Assembly: GCA_003427395.1 (NCBI GenBank)
Contig: BFEA01000674.1
Location: 465,701 to 524,104, forward strand
Source: Chara braunii
Lineage: Eukaryota; Streptophyta; Charophyceae; Charales; Characeae
Length of the DNA: 58,404 nucleotides
Direction of reading: 5' to 3'
Shown piece after piece: positions 1-12,457 of the stretch (position 1 is the stretch's first letter; every line of letters begins with the position of its first letter). The position numbers and the translations under genes were made by a program. The notes below the pieces were generated by a model, which worked only from the letters and a program-made list of their open reading frames with translations, made no database searches and was not told where the DNA came from.

Positions 1-980
1 AAAAAAAAAAAAAAAAAAAAAAAAACAGAATAACCACACACACAAAAAGAAAGACACCGGACGATGTCTGCATGAATGGCTGTGCAGACACCACCATCCT
101 CGTCGTCCTCCGTCTCATTGTCTTGACATGCTCTCGCTACGTGGCTTCTTGTCCGATCGCCACGTGGATACCCTCACGCGGCTACTTCTTCGTCAAACTG
201 CGAGAAAACATGGGCTCAATGATCAGGGCAGAATCAGAAGAAGCGATAGGAGAACGTGATGACGATGATGACGAGGGGTAGAGAGAGGAGGAGGAGTAGA
301 CGACCATGACGAAGAGGGCCATCGTCATCATCTCCTTCTTCTCTCTCTTGTTCAAATTCTGGCCTACTCATTCACTGTGCCCGTCATTATCATCATGACG
401 ATGATGATGATGATGCTGATGATGCTGATGATGGTGGTGGTGGGGAGATAGATGCCGAGCCCACCTCCATCTTTCTCTCTCACCGAACCCAGCTGCCCTG
501 TTCTTACAGCTTGCCGTATTCGCTTTCTCCCCCTCGACTCCGCCGCAGCAGGGCCCCCACCGAACGATCGGGCCCGCCCACGCCCTTCTTCCCCCCCGAA
601 CGATCGGCCCCGCCCACGCCCTTCTTCCCCCCTTCGCCCCCCTCTTGTCCCTCAGCCCCGTAGACTCCAAGCTTCCCTGATCCTCTCTGTCAACTACCGA
701 GCGATGGAATACAAATGGTCGCACCCCCCCTCCCCCAACCCCGACCATCCCCCTTGTCCCTCAGCCCCGTACACGCCAAGCTTCTCTGATCCTCCCTCTC
801 TGCCAACTACCGAGAGATGTAATACATATGGCAACCCTCCCAACGGACCTACGGCAGGTTACCTCAGATGGTAACCGCATGAACTGTTGAAATAGACACC
901 CATGTTCGAATCCCCATGCTGTCAGATCAGCAGAACAGATCAGCAGAATAACGTACCAAGTCTCGTGAATTAACTACCGC
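1..980. other. Low-complexity, gene-poor DNA with short tandem duplications
   Basis: The window opens with a run of A. A GAT/ATG trinucleotide repeat lies at about 391-443. A 36-bp unit is present twice at 561-632, and a unit of about 100 bp beginning CTTGTCCCTCAGCCCCGTA occurs at 644 and again at 753. The open frames here come from C-rich or trinucleotide repeats and show no protein-like features. I see no gene. Confidence 0.6.
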
Positions 981-982
981 TA

Positions 983-1090
983 GGGGCCCGAAGCCAAGTC
1001 CCACTTACCCTAATTCTTCATTTGTGACCCTAGATTACGAAGATCAAAGGCCAGAAATGAAGAATCCAAGCCGATGGGACTTGGCCCCCG
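983..1090. repeat. Foldback (inverted) repeat related to a dispersed sequence
   Basis: The left arm (from 983, GGGCCCGAAGCCAAGTCCCA) is complementary to the right arm (TGGGACTTGGCCCCC, ending near 1090). The arms also share an inner complementary stretch around ATTCTTCATTT. The same words recur in direct orientation at about 2,862-2,905, so this is a dispersed foldback or part of a TIR element. Confidence 0.55.
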
Positions 1091-1202
1091 GTCAGCTCAA
1101 GGCTAACGTACTTCTGAATTACCCGGGGTAGGGCCCCGGGGCCCGGTGCGTTCAAGGTGGTCGCCCTTTTCTGTTTTTGAGAAAAAATAAATAAAATGGG
1201 AA

Positions 1203-1440
1203 CCCTAACTCTTTTTTTTTTTTTTTTTTTTTCCCCCTAAGAAACTTCGTATAGGGGAAAGAGGTGATAAGAGCATCCTCGGTAAGTAGGCCCCGTGATA
1301 AGAGCATCCTCGGTAAGTAGGCCTCGGTGTCGAAGGCTCCATCTATTGGTGGGGAGCTACACCTGCTGGAAATGGGGTCCAGCGTTCCTGTACAATGGTG
1401 TGAGTGTGTGTGCTGGAAAACGGGTCCAGCGTCCCTATGC
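1203..1440 (-). repeat. Dispersed poly(A)-tailed (SINE-like) repeat, copy 1
   Basis: Read on the minus strand, this copy ends in a long A tract (T run at about 1,210-1,233). Its body contains the hairpin word GCTGGACCCCATTTCCAGC and the block GCTCCCCACCAATAGATGG. The body recurs near 18,270-18,440, 21,955-22,000 and 22,535-22,640, each time next to a T run. Within this copy the block GTGATAAGAGCATCCTCGGT is tandemly doubled. An A-tailed, short, dispersed, non-coding unit suggests a SINE-like retroposon; I did not find convincing pol III boxes in this copy. Confidence 0.5.
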
Positions 1441-1669
1441 AGAGATGTATTGAGATGTATTTTCGAGACGTTTCCTGAAACTTTGCCTAGGTGAGTGGGA
1501 GAAGAAGGTTGGATATCAAGTGTCCTACTAGTGAGGAACGGCCATTCGCAAGGAAATGTTCGCAGCCAGGAATGGCTGCGTATACGGGGTTGCGTTTTGT
1601 CGTTTAGCGGCTGCGTTTCCGTTTGGGGAATGTCGTCGACCTTTTCGGATGCAGCGAGATGGCCATGTT

Positions 1670-1723
1670 GTCCAGCTGCATTCACAATGTTGTTGGGTCC
1701 AGCTGCATTCACAATGTTGTCGG
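1670..1723. repeat. 27-bp tandem duplication
   Basis: Two adjacent 27-bp units beginning GTCCAGCTGCATTCACAATG, differing at one base. The surrounding 1,730-2,600 interval has no recognisable gene. Confidence 0.8.
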
Positions 1724-2620
1724 GTGGAGAGTCGTGCAACTAGGCCTTAAAAACAGGTGTAAGTGGGTATACAGGGCGTCGCGGTCGCCGACAGGAGACG
1801 GACCGGTCGTTCCATGAGGTAACATGGCGGCGGTCGCGGCGGAGGACGCGTGGTCGCTGGAGACCGACCGGTCGTAGCATCGTGTTTGGTATAGGAAAGT
1901 CGGGAAAGGGTTGTCTGACCGTGCGTTAAATAGGGAGATCGACGGCCCGGACGTAATCCACACATCGATTCAGAATGTTGGGGTCGTTCATTGTTGCGAG
2001 GCCCCGGACACATGGGCCGAAAGATGGTTGTTTGTTTTTTTTGGTTTTTGTATTGTGTGTATCTTACCTGTGAAGGCGGACAGGTGCGCAGCACGTTTCA
2101 GGCTTTCTTGATTCGGGTCTGCGCTGCTCTGAGGGCCAGCCGGCTGCACCTGGCTGCCATTGTGTGTCTTTCTGCGGGTAGATCCGGCTGCGTGGTGGAA
2201 CTCGGAGTGGCAGTTCGCAGCCAGGAATGACTGTGTTGTTGGCTGCGTCCTGTATCCGCCCTCAATCACAGCATAAGGGTCCTTTTTTTTCTTTTTTTTT
2301 TCCCCGTGTGATTGTCCCCTACACGCCCTCACTGAGGGCACAGTCACACTAGCACCTCATTGAATGTACCTGGCAGTTATCGTGGCGTTTGGGATGTTTG
2401 TTTTTCACAGGTCGACAACAAAAGTGCAGCGAAGCTCTCGGAGGCTGGTCACCGGTCCGCCGCTGTCCTGGCTGCGCCCCCACGCCCGAGCGTGGTATCA
2501 GTAAGGATATAGGGACATTCGCAAAGGAAATAAGGACGTAGGACCTTGCTCCACTACTCTCCAAATTTGCAAAACGAGAGTGAATCTTCTCCGAGCCCAT
2601 GGAAAGATACACCGGCATGT

Positions 2621-2813
2621 TTTTTGTCTTTTGTGCATGTCCAGAGAGTACTCGAGCGAGGCCCATAATCAAGGAGGCTTTTTTTTTTTAAAAACAAATC
2701 TCATCCCGCCATGATTTTTGTCTTTTGTGCATGTCGAGAGAGTACTCGAGCGAGGCCCATAATCAAGGAGAGAAGTTTTTTTTTTTTTTTTTTTTTTCAA
2801 ACAAATCTCATCC
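2621..2813. repeat. Tandem duplication, ~94-bp spacing
   Basis: The segment containing GTCTTTTGTGCATGTC, then CTCGAGCGAGGCCCATAATC, then a T tract and ACAAATCTCATCCC, occurs twice, at about 2,626 and 2,720. The copies differ mainly in T-tract length. Confidence 0.8.
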
Positions 2814-2929
2814 CATTATATTTTCAACCAGAAGGGGAGGCCCGGAATCCTCCACAAACAACCTGGGGCCAAGTCCCACTGGCCCTGATTCTCATTTCTG
2901 GCCGCTGATCATCGTAATCTACGGTCTGT

Positions 2930-5900
2930 GACGTACCATCTTCTGTACCCAGACGATCTTCTGAAGCCCCAAGTTTTTGTTGATCTGACTCGCTGGATTT
3001 CTCTTGGGCTCTCTCTGGGTACCCCCCCCGGGTGTGTGAAAACATGAGCCAACCAGGCCCTCTCATGCCTAAAACGACATTTCTTTTTCATTTTGCTCCA
3101 ATTTCCTTTCGGCGATCCATGAATCTACGTAAGAATTTTGCGCGCCTTAGCGAGCTCGCTAGGGAGCTTGTTCGACAGTTGGAAATTCGGGGATTTATGG
3201 GCGCTCCTCTCGCTGACGTGTCGTTTCTTGCAAATGGATGTTCCCGCACCCGCCCTTGAAAGATCTGTGAATTTTCAGTAGGTAGCTAGATAGACGTAGG
3301 ATTTTCGTGCGCTCAATCCCGCGAGCTGGTATTGCATTTAAAATTCTCAATCTTGAAGCAACTTTAGGATGGAACGTAACTGTTTTGGTGCCTTTTTCTT
3401 TTTCGCACCGTGCATGCAAGCTTCCCCCGCTTCCCACTAGGACCCATGCCATCTTCACCCTCTTTCCCTTCGCGCCTTCTCCTTCGCGTGCAACTGTTTT
3501 CCATCCGCTCTCTCTTGCGCTTCGCTCCTACTCCTCGTATGAATCTTGGCCTCGGTCCGTGCTACTTTTCGCGCTCTCCTCCTTCCCGCCTTCGTCCCCA
3601 TATCAGAACCCCCTACCGATCCCCCCCTCCAAGTATTCAAAGTCGTTAGGCGACGTCATGTGAGGATGATACTTCCCGCACGCGGCGATCTGATTGGCTG
3701 CGAAGAAACTCGCGGGGATCAATATGGCTTTCCCTGGGCGGCTATCCCGAACTCCCTCTTTACCCCTTTCTATCTCCACCCCACTCTTCCCCATCTTCTA
3801 TTCCCCTCTTCGCAACTATAAAACCCGCAAGCGCACCCGAAAATCTCTCTATCAACCCATCTGTGAGCTTCAGGGAAGTCCTGACTAGGTGATGTGCAAG
3901 TAGCAAGTCGGAAAGTTCTGACGACCTGACTTCAGTGTATGCATGACTGTGTGCCAGATGGCCATGACGAACTGTGGGGCTTGGGCAAGTTGGTGCAGCA
4001 GCTGAGTTGGCGGGGTGACGATCGTTGTGGATTGGAGGTTGGTACGTGGCGGCTGGGATCGTCAACACCTAAGTGGGAAGAGTGTGTGTATACAAGTGGT
4101 TGCATGGCCAGGGGCCATTGTCAGAGAGTAGAAGGCCGGTGCGCCTTGATTTTCGACTTCTTCTTCTTCTTCTTCTTTTGTTGGTTCTCAGAAAGCTAAG
4201 TCCACGAGGAATAGTCGGGTGCTCTCCTTGAAGATTGTCTGTGTGACCCGAGTTTTCTTTCTCCCTCCTCGATTCTCTTCTTCGATTCAACTACTCTCTC
4301 TCTTTTGTTCCCGTGCTCAGGACTGTGTGATGAATGGCAAAATGACTCAAGATTTCCTTGATCTCGCTCGCCCCTAATGAATTCAACTGGATCTCGCATG
4401 AACGTGCATCGTTGAACTCAAAGGGACCAATGAGCTCTGGAAGTTCTTATTGATCTTTCTTGTTTTTGTTAATTGGTGCGTTTGTCGGACTATGGCGGAT
4501 TCATGTATGTAAGATTTGTTATGCATGCGTATTACTTGAGCTGACTAAGTTGAATCCCATTGAGATTATGACAATGCATGCTTGTTGTTCAGGTGCTGAA
4601 TGATGATTGTTGTTGTGATCGGGTCGAACTCACATCTTTCTTTGTGATCGGTTCACCGAATGGATGAAGTACGAAAAAGTCTATAGCATCCTAACTAATT
4701 ACTTTTGTGATTGAACAATTGACTTAGTGGATTCACGTACGCAAAATTTGCTTGTGTCATGTGGACCGATTGCTCCGATCCGTATGGGTGTCGACTCCCC
4801 ACATCCCCATCACGACCATTTCCGTATAATGAGGAAAGGACACGTTGTGAGGAAACCCGGGGAGGGGTCACCTACCTTTCGCTGAAGCCAAGGGCAACGG
4901 CGCCTGTCACTCGCCGCGCCCGCTTCCGAGGTCCTCAGCGACCGATAGGGTATGTGGGGCGGATATGCTTGTCTGCCCCCACTGTGAGGAGGAGGTTTAT
5001 ACGCTCTTCTTGCGGCTCAGCAAATTGCGAAAATTATTCACCCAATCAAACATTCTGTTTGAATCCACAGGTCTACGCCCCGGCATCAATTCTCAAGGAT
5101 ATTAAATTCGGCTCCCAATCACTAGGCACTAGATTTTGCCACTAAGAACAGAGACAGGGTGTTTTCATGACCAGCGATGCCCCCNGACACACAACTCNAT
5201 ATTTTCTGATCTTTCAAACTTGTGACGAAAGGGAGATTCAATGAGCAGCCATGGCATCAGCCCCGCACTGGTGGTTTCAGAACCGGTTCTTAGATCAAAG
5301 TCCCGCAATGCAACTCCCCTGATGGGATGCTTGATCTGGGAAATAGGGACACTTCTGATACCTGATTGGTCGATCTGACTAAGTTTACAATGAATTAAGA
5401 TCGCAGAAGATAATCAAAGTGGTCATGGGTAATTGAACAGCTTAACTCTGCATGATTAACGTAATTGCATACGGGATTTTTCTTCACCTCAAATTACCGG
5501 GTGGTTTCGAAATCTGTGTCTGCAAAATGGGCTGACATTACGCCCATTTGTTTTTGTAATCAAGGTCGCTACGGTCACTGCATGGTTTTTCAAGGCCCCC
5601 TTATGGAACTGGTGTCTGATCTTCCATAGAGGGCGTCTTTTAAGAGTAATGACCGCTGATGCGGCTGCATGTAGTGTGAGTGAGGGAAAACCAGCATTTT
5701 ACACAGTTGTTCCGAAGTTCCCTTCAAAGTGTAATGCTGCTCTTGCCGTTAAACCCTTCTCACAACTCTCTCTTGGTCTGTGTGCCCAGCCCACATCAGC
5801 CCCCGTTACGTTCATACTGTCATCACACCGTATTCGTGGTAGCTTTCAGTTCGAGTGCTTCAATCGGAGATTGCTACTTATGGATAATTCTTGAGTCAGA

Positions 5901-8036
5901 TCATGCAACAGACCCGTGCCCCGTTGGCTCAGCTACGAGGATAACATGAGATACAACATCAATATTGGAAAACAGAAAACTCTTCTCTCTCCCTCTCTCT
6001 CTCTCTCTCTGCCTGCACACTCCCTCTCTCCCTCGGCCTGCGCGCTCCCTCTCTGTGTATGTGTGTATGAGCGTCTCGTTCACATGCGCCCTTACCCTCT
6101 TTCGTTTCCCCCGAATANAACACAGTTTCATCAACGCCGTGTCAGTTCTGAGGGGATGCTATTTTCAGCTAAACAGCCCCTCTCCATCTCTGTTTCACAN
6201 ATTCACGCACTCACCGACTGTCACATAGTTATCCCCGCTCATCTCACTCCCCATCCACTTGTTGCCCACACAAGCCNTCTCACATCCATTCTCTTTCTGG
6301 CACGCTCTCCACTCACGTTGCTTTCTCCCTCACTCACTCCCCATCTCTCATACACTCGTTTCTCTCGTGCTCTTTTCCCACCTTCTCTTTCTCTCTCTAT
6401 CACTCTCTTTTTCCCGCTCTCTCGCTAGCTCCCTCACAAATTCTCTCTCTAATTCCGCTGCGCAGTCCCCTTGTTCACCGCTGCTCTTACTTACGCAAGC
6501 TCAGCCCTTCACGTCTGCTTAGCGAGCGAGTTGTCTCGCCCACGTTCAAATGTACCTGGACGTTTTCCCTATCATATGCATGCAGTTAGAGGATTGATGA
6601 AAACAGCTCTCTCTCTCTCTCACGTGCTAGCACACGGTCTGAGTGCTTCACTCGCTTGCTGGATCAATCACCAAATGGACAAATGATAAAGGGTCTTTTC
6701 CATGAACACGTATAGGTACATTGCCATGTCATTGTGCTTCANCAGCACACCCTGAGCTCCAATTTATGAAAAACGTAGCACTCGGATAGCGCAACTAAGA
6801 GAAAATGAGTCTTCAATGAAGCACGGCCCCCTTTTGTTCGTTGCCCCCTTCTTTCTCCATAGCCTGCCTTGTACCTGCTCACCTGCCCTGGCCCATAGTT
6901 AGATCAGCAAGAGTCAGGGCAGGATGTCTGTCATTGCCCAATGTCCAATCCTCCCCTTTTTGCACAGATGAGACGGGCAGATCTTGCCCCTGCAATCAGA
7001 ATGTGTTCACCCCGCTTGTAGGGGCAGGTAAACGCATGTAATTATTCAGTAGGGAAACGGACATATCATGCCAGTAAATCTGGGTGTATTCACTCCTATT
7101 TCGAGAACAAATTCAGAGCTTATGATTGTAAGGATGCAGCGGGCATATATCGAACCCAAATATTTGAATGCGTACGCCCCGCCTTTTGGGGCAGATTAAC
7201 GCATTCCCAATCCTACAGCAGAGTGACGCCCGCCAGTTAGCTGGTTCGACAGGGAGCTATGCACGCCAAGCACACCAGGAAGATACTTACCCGCTATCCT
7301 GGGTTATACTCATCAATCAATTTGACTTGGCTTTCCCCTCCCCCGTCTGTTCACACGCTCACTTGGTTGAAGCACTAGATCACTGGGCGCGCCTCGCGCA
7401 GCTTTCCCGGTGTCCTCTCTTTGGCTTGGTCGTGGGCCAGGTGCACCTTGCCNGCCTGCCTCTCCTGTAACCACCTCGCGACGAACTCCTCCCGGCTCAC
7501 TGCAGCTCGAGTCTGAGGTGCGCTGGGTACGCCTGGCATGCCCCCCCCTTCTCTCTCGGGTCTTCCTCCTATATCCTCTGGCGTGTCGAGTCCACCCTGC
7601 CTTCGGATTGCCGGCCCCGCCTGTATCTCCCTACGATGTGGCCCTGGTACACTGGTCCTTTGCTGCCGCAGACCACACGCTCGGGTTCACGAGCACAGGG
7701 TCACGGGTTGATAAATTCGGTCCGCATTATCGCCGAAATGCCCATGCTTCAGGGGTTCCACTAGGGACCCCNNNGGCATAACATTAGNTCCGCAGATGGC
7801 CTGAGCAATCGACCCCAGCAGGGGGACCAAGCTACCCAAGACTCACAGCCCGTTCGGTGACCCAGCAAACAATCGCATGGGTTATCTATATCACGTCAGA
7901 CCATTGCAGTACCAATGGCAAAAAAGCCCGCCCTGTTCCCTGGCCAACTTTGCCACTCCATACCAGCCCCGAACCAGTTCGGACTGCACCGAGCCTAGAA
8001 TTGCCATGGCTCGCCCCATGTCGTTGCCGGTCTCAA
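2930..8036. other. Gene-poor interval; CT-rich microsatellites and small N gaps
   Basis: No open frame here has recognisable domains. CT-rich microsatellite DNA occupies about 5,985-6,440 and 6,608-6,625. Scattered single N positions mark low-quality assembly. An intron-containing host gene cannot be excluded by eye, but I found no convincing exon. Confidence 0.4.
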
Positions 8037-8510
8037 ACCGAACTTGAAATAAATTGTCCCAGCGGTTCCCGGCCTGGATTGATACACCGTAGAGGCCCCG
8101 GACCAGAAAATAGACCGCCCCACCGATTCTGAATCTGAAAAATATACCGCTGCAGTGACTGGAGACCTGAAAATAAATCACCGCAGAGGTTCCAAACCTG
8201 AAATAAATTACGGTGAGGGCGTCGATCCTGAAACGAAACAACGCGATGCCACCGATCCTGATCAAACTCGAAATCCAATACGGGGCTGTTGTGCCACGCG
8301 GACGCCGAACCCGTACAACCATGCCTCGATAATCCCGTACCTGTCCCGAACCTGATATAAGACGCNGCAACGTCTCCGGACCTGAAAACAAACTGCCGCC
8401 AAGATCCCAAATCTGGAACAATTGTCATAGTGGCCCTGGTCCTGAGAANAAGTCACCGCAGTTGTCTCAAACCTGAAAATAAGTCACCGTAGTGAAACAG
8501 GTGTCACCAA
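8037..8510. repeat. Degenerate tandem array, ~45-bp unit
   Basis: Repeated blocks of the type CCTGAAAATAAATCACCGCA followed by a variable dozen bases occur about ten times (for example near 8,045, 8,100, 8,135, 8,165, 8,200, 8,230, 8,380, 8,445 and 8,475). Spacing is about 40-50 bp with heavy divergence. The minus strand is open across much of the array, which reflects periodicity and not a real protein. Confidence 0.6.
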
Positions 8511-8834
8511 GCCCTTACCGTACCTGAAGCACGTCAGACACCGTAGGACGTAGCCCCCGTAACAAGCCTCATATCCGTGTACCGAACCAAACACCATGGT
8601 CGACCCAAGGTAGCACCTGTCCATGCGTCTCCCGCTTTCAGATTAGTAATCAAGCAAACCAGTGAAAGCGACGCAGGGAACCTCGGCCATCGNCAGTATT
8701 TGAACACCGTTAAAATCTGGGGAAAATGTTCAATCCGGGGTCAGAGCTAACGGCGGGTAATCGAGGCGAAATTAGGTCAATCTCCCAATGGTCATGGGTT
8801 CCCGTCCCTTCCATCGTTTTTCATCATTCTTCCC

Positions 8835-9060
8835 TTTCCTTAATTCTATTGTCGGAAATAATAAATTAACTGTAAGTTCCCCAAAATTAAATTCCGAGAA
8901 AATTTAAATAAATGGCCGAATTCCTTTTGTTTTTTTTCTCTTTTGCCTTTTTTAATCTTTTTCTATGTTTTTAATTTAATTGTCGGGAAAATTAAAATAA
9001 CAAAGGTATTCCCCCTAGAATTAAATGCCGTGAAAAATAAAGAAATTTAGGGATATTATG
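8835..9060. repeat. Two-copy AT-rich tandem repeat (~126 bp)
   Basis: The succession AATTCTATTGTCGGAAA, TCCCC, AAATTAAATTCCG, AAATAAA near 8,840 is repeated about 126 bp later as AATTTAATTGTCGGGAAA, TTCCCCC, GAATTAAATGCCG. Confidence 0.55.
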
Positions 9061-9079
9061 TTTTTCCCTTCTCCCCTAT

Positions 9080-10106
9080 TGATCTTAATCCCTCTTCCCA
9101 TCTTTAATTACGGTACTAAAATAGACAAAAATTTGAGGCCCCCTTTCGCCCCGGTCGTATGCTGCAAAAACGTTGCGGCGGGGTCAACTCCCTTGATGCC
9201 TCTCCGCGGCAGGCCAATCCGGGTCTAACCCTCTGAACGGTCGGAAATGACAGTCCCTAGACATGCCGAGTGCGGCTACCCATCTTCCCATCTTTGAGGG
9301 TTACTCATAAGGCTCAGTGCACCCAAAATCAGGGGTGCCCTGAGTTCCCCTAATTTTTGCTGCCTGGTCATACGAGACTACCATCAAAACACAGATTTGT
9401 CCTTGAGCCTAAGTTCCGGTACTGCGAATCTCAGGCGGCGCACTGCTTGTGGCCGCCTGACAACGTGTCTGCGAGTGGGACATATGGCAAGCCGTAACCA
9501 AGATCGGCATACGCTATTATTTTCCACGAGAGACAAGGTGCTTTGGATTCGTAGGCGATGGTTTTGTCATTGCCGATACTCACTTTCCTCCATACTCGTT
9601 GTTATTGCCTTTTAACGAGTTGATCGTCATCCTGTGGACGGCAGTAGCACCCTGCTGGCCTAATGCCCTATGCAACGATTGTCGCTGCGCAAAGTGGTAA
9701 CGAAAAAAGGGGTTCCACTGCCGAGCACGTGGCGAAGACGAACACAAGGAATGAGCAACCAGGCTAAGGCCGTCCATATTGGATTCCGAGCTCTGCAACG
9801 AGCGACGTCGAGATCTGATCCGAAAATGAGATCCCACGTGCGTACCCTCGCTCTTACACTCTAAAAGACGGTTCGTCGCCCGCGCAAAAGTTCCGCGATA
9901 CTTTTTGGATTGAATGGATGTTTGAAAATCACGCGGGTTTGCGGCGATGACCCGTTCTCGCTAAAACTGGAACCACGCTGGGAACTTCAGCTCCGTCTGA
10001 ATCCCGACACTCAATTTCCCAAAAATCCTTGGCACACCCATTTTGTTGTCTTTCAGGGTCTATTCCGCACAATTAAACACTCGGACCGAAAGACAGCACC
10101 GAGCGT
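9080..10106 (+). other. Possible decayed LTR/leader upstream of the plus-strand gypsy element
   Basis: This interval lies directly upstream of a primer-binding-site-like sequence and has no coding similarity I recognise. By position it should hold the 5' LTR of the decayed element that follows. I could not find a matching 3' copy after 16,100, so this is inference from position only. Confidence 0.25.
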
Positions 10107-10111
10107 GGGGT

Positions 10112-10124
10112 TGGTATCGGAGCC
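10112..10124 (+). other. Primer-binding-site-like sequence (initiator tRNA-Met type)
   Basis: TGGTATCGGAGCC differs at one base from the usual plant PBS TGGTATCAGAGCC, which is complementary to the 3' end of initiator tRNA-Met. It lies 29 bases upstream of an ATG at 10,153 that leads into a gag-like region. A match this short can occur by chance. Confidence 0.4.
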
Positions 10125-10152
10125 GACACGTGTCGATTCTAGTAATAGTGAG

Positions 10153-11317
10153 ATGAGCTGGCAAGAGGACGAGCTCGAACAGATCGACGAAGTCCTCCCG
10201 TTACTCGAAATAGATCAGTAGAAGCAAGACACGAGGCAGCGACGGCCAACGGTAATGCACAAACCCCTCGCGTGATGGTAAGCATTCCCTCCACCTTTCC
10301 ATTTTATCATAATCATACTCACCCGAAGGCATGGCTTGAAGCCGTGGAGGCTCAGGGTTATGACGCGACTGATCTTCCTCGGGTCATTACTCTTCTTGTA
10401 AGGAACACAACACACGATTGGTTCAAACGCCATAGATCGGTAGATTGGGATACGTTAAAAAAGACGTTCTGGGCCAGATTTGACGAGGTAAGTGAAGACG
10501 TTGCCTGGTTTGTGTTGTAGACACCTCCCCAAGAACCCGGGGAATTGCTACCTGATTTTGTGGATAGATTTCAGACCGCGTTGGATAAGTCTGGACGGGA
10601 AGAAAACGCTGCCCGTGACGAGTTTATAAACCATCTCCGCAATCCTGGTCTGAAAGCGAAGCTGCAGAAAAAAGTTCCTCCTAAGCCAACCCAATTGCAA
10701 CGATCGTCGCTAAGGCACTTGAGTTGGACTCGCTGGAGATACGCAAGTATATAAACCAGGGGGATGAGGATATAGCTGATACAATAGAGGACGTGGCAGC
10801 AAAACGCCGATCTTGGCTCAGATCGATAGGACGATTTTACCATCGTCCCGATATTGAACACCCCGACGGACCGTCATGAACTCATATCCCTCGTATTTCT
10901 CCCTCCACATCCTCTCCTTCTAGCCCCCTTCCTCCTTCCAGAGATGCTCCTACAAATGTCGTTTTGCCCTCGCCCACGATGCAGGTGTTTGTCACCGATC
11001 CGCATCTGGCTCATATGATTCACATAGCTACCTCCCGACAATCGGAATGGATGAACCATCTGATACAGACGCAGACGTCGCAAATGGATCGATTGGAGCA
11101 AGTCTTGAGGGAGCTAATGAGTCTGAATTCAAAAACGACACGTGTTCACCCTCGTCCTTCGCACCCTTTACTACCTGCCCCTCCAACGCAAGCGCAAGCC
11201 GCCCTTCCTGTTACTACTTTCCCTCACCAAGTTGTCGGCCCCTTGGGAAGAGTAGAGTGCTATAATTGCAAGCAGCCCGAACACTTTGCACGAGGATTGC
11301 CACATTCCAGAGAATGA
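10153..11317 (+). pseudogene. gag: Decayed Ty3/gypsy gag (capsid region and zinc knuckle)
   Basis: The fragment at 10,272-10,520 has a retrotransposon gag-like pattern (HPKAWLEAVE... then DWFKRHR and DTLKKTFWARF). It continues in another frame at 10,545-10,754 (LPDFVDRFQTAL...). A third piece, 10,964-11,317, ends in a CCHC zinc knuckle that starts CYNCKQPEHFARG, but its last cysteine is replaced by leucine. At least one stop and two frame changes separate the pieces. The protein would have formed the capsid of a Ty3/gypsy particle. It cannot work now. Confidence 0.65.
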
Positions 11318-11559
11318 TTGAGCATGAGATCCTTACGGGAAAGTCTCGACCTCTCTACCTCTCCGCCTAGGCCTTTGCTCATGAAAGACGCAATAATAGG
11401 ACTAATTAGGGAAGACACGGAGGCGCCGATTACTAACATTCCAGATCTAATGGAAGAGATGGTAGAACTCACGGGATTGAAGATTGTGACAAGCGTCACA
11501 GATCCATAAATTGATGCCGAAGGAAAAAGACCGAAACGATCAGTTCTGCTGAGTCACAA
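11297..11559 (+). pseudogene. Rearranged gag-pol junction; aspartic protease not found
   Basis: Directly after the knuckle the DNA repeats two blocks that also occur about 480-580 bp downstream in the RT leader: CCACATTCCAGAGA (compare the block near 11,870) and GATTGAGCATGAGATCCTTA (again at 11,797). I found no D-T/S-G protease motif between gag and RT. The simplest reading is a deletion or recombination between short repeats that removed the protease. Confidence 0.45.
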
Positions 11560-12457
11560 ATGTTGGTCATGATCTTTTCGCTAAGAACCAATAGTTCGAT
11601 CTTCTCTAGCATGGAAGGAAGGCATCCGCTCGATCCGGAATGGATTGAGATTCGCCTCGAAACTTTCAGTGCAAATCCAACAATCACAGTCCCATCCCAT
11701 GTTGCTAAGGAGATACGAAAACTTTTGAAGAAAGTCTTGCATGGATATGTAGTCGTGTTGAGTTTGTATGATCATGATATTGGGATGACGAATGTGATTG
11801 AGCATGAGATCCTTAAGGGGAATCATCCACCTGCTGCACTCCTTATCGATACTCCCCGACTCAACGACTTGCCGCATTCCAGGGAGTGGAGGAGTTTGAG
11901 GCTAATGGATGGATAAAACCCGCGATCGGGCCCTAGTCCTTTCTCGTGGTGATCGCACCAAAGAAGACGGGGAATTCGGATATGTATGATTATCGAAAAT
12001 AAAATGATATCACGATCAAAGATGTTTATCCTCGTTTTTCCAAATTGATGAACTATTGGATGCGATTGGGTGTGCGCGATTTTTTCATGCAAGTTCAATG
12101 TTCGACATGGTTTCCATCATCTTCTTGTAAAAAAGGAGGATCGTCCGAAGACAACATTCGTCCTTTTTGAAGGGACATGGCACTGGATCAGATGCCTGAT
12201 GGACATCTGTAATGCACCAACTACGTTTCAACTTGCGATGAACATGACTTTCCAGAACTTCGTGTGAAAAACGCAGTTGGCGCAAAGCATTATTAACTAT
12301 TGTGTGATTGTGTATATGGATGATATTCCGATGTACTCAAGCACCTACGAGGGTCACATCCAACACATTGAAGTGACGTTGCACGCGCCGAAAGACGCTG
12401 GTCTCAAAGTTGGTCTCGAGAAGTGTCAGTATTTCCTGACAAAAATCTTCGTTTGGG
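11560..12457 (+). pseudogene. pol: Decayed Ty3/gypsy reverse transcriptase, N-terminal part
   Basis: The RT approach (a HEI-type motif, seen here as IEHEILKGN) lies at about 11,795-11,830. The palm block CNAPTTFQ follows at about 12,215. The catalytic box YMDD is at 12,313-12,324, followed by a run ending GLKVGLEKCQYFLTK. Several frame changes and stops lie between 11,916 and 12,277. The frame stops making sense at 12,458, where a TIR element is inserted. The RT resumes at 13,726. Confidence 0.75.

Noticed and set aside
371-750. 126- and 140-codon overlapping frames rich in His/Asp and Pro/Arg
   Set aside because: Produced by a GAT trinucleotide repeat and a duplicated C-rich segment; no protein-like composition.
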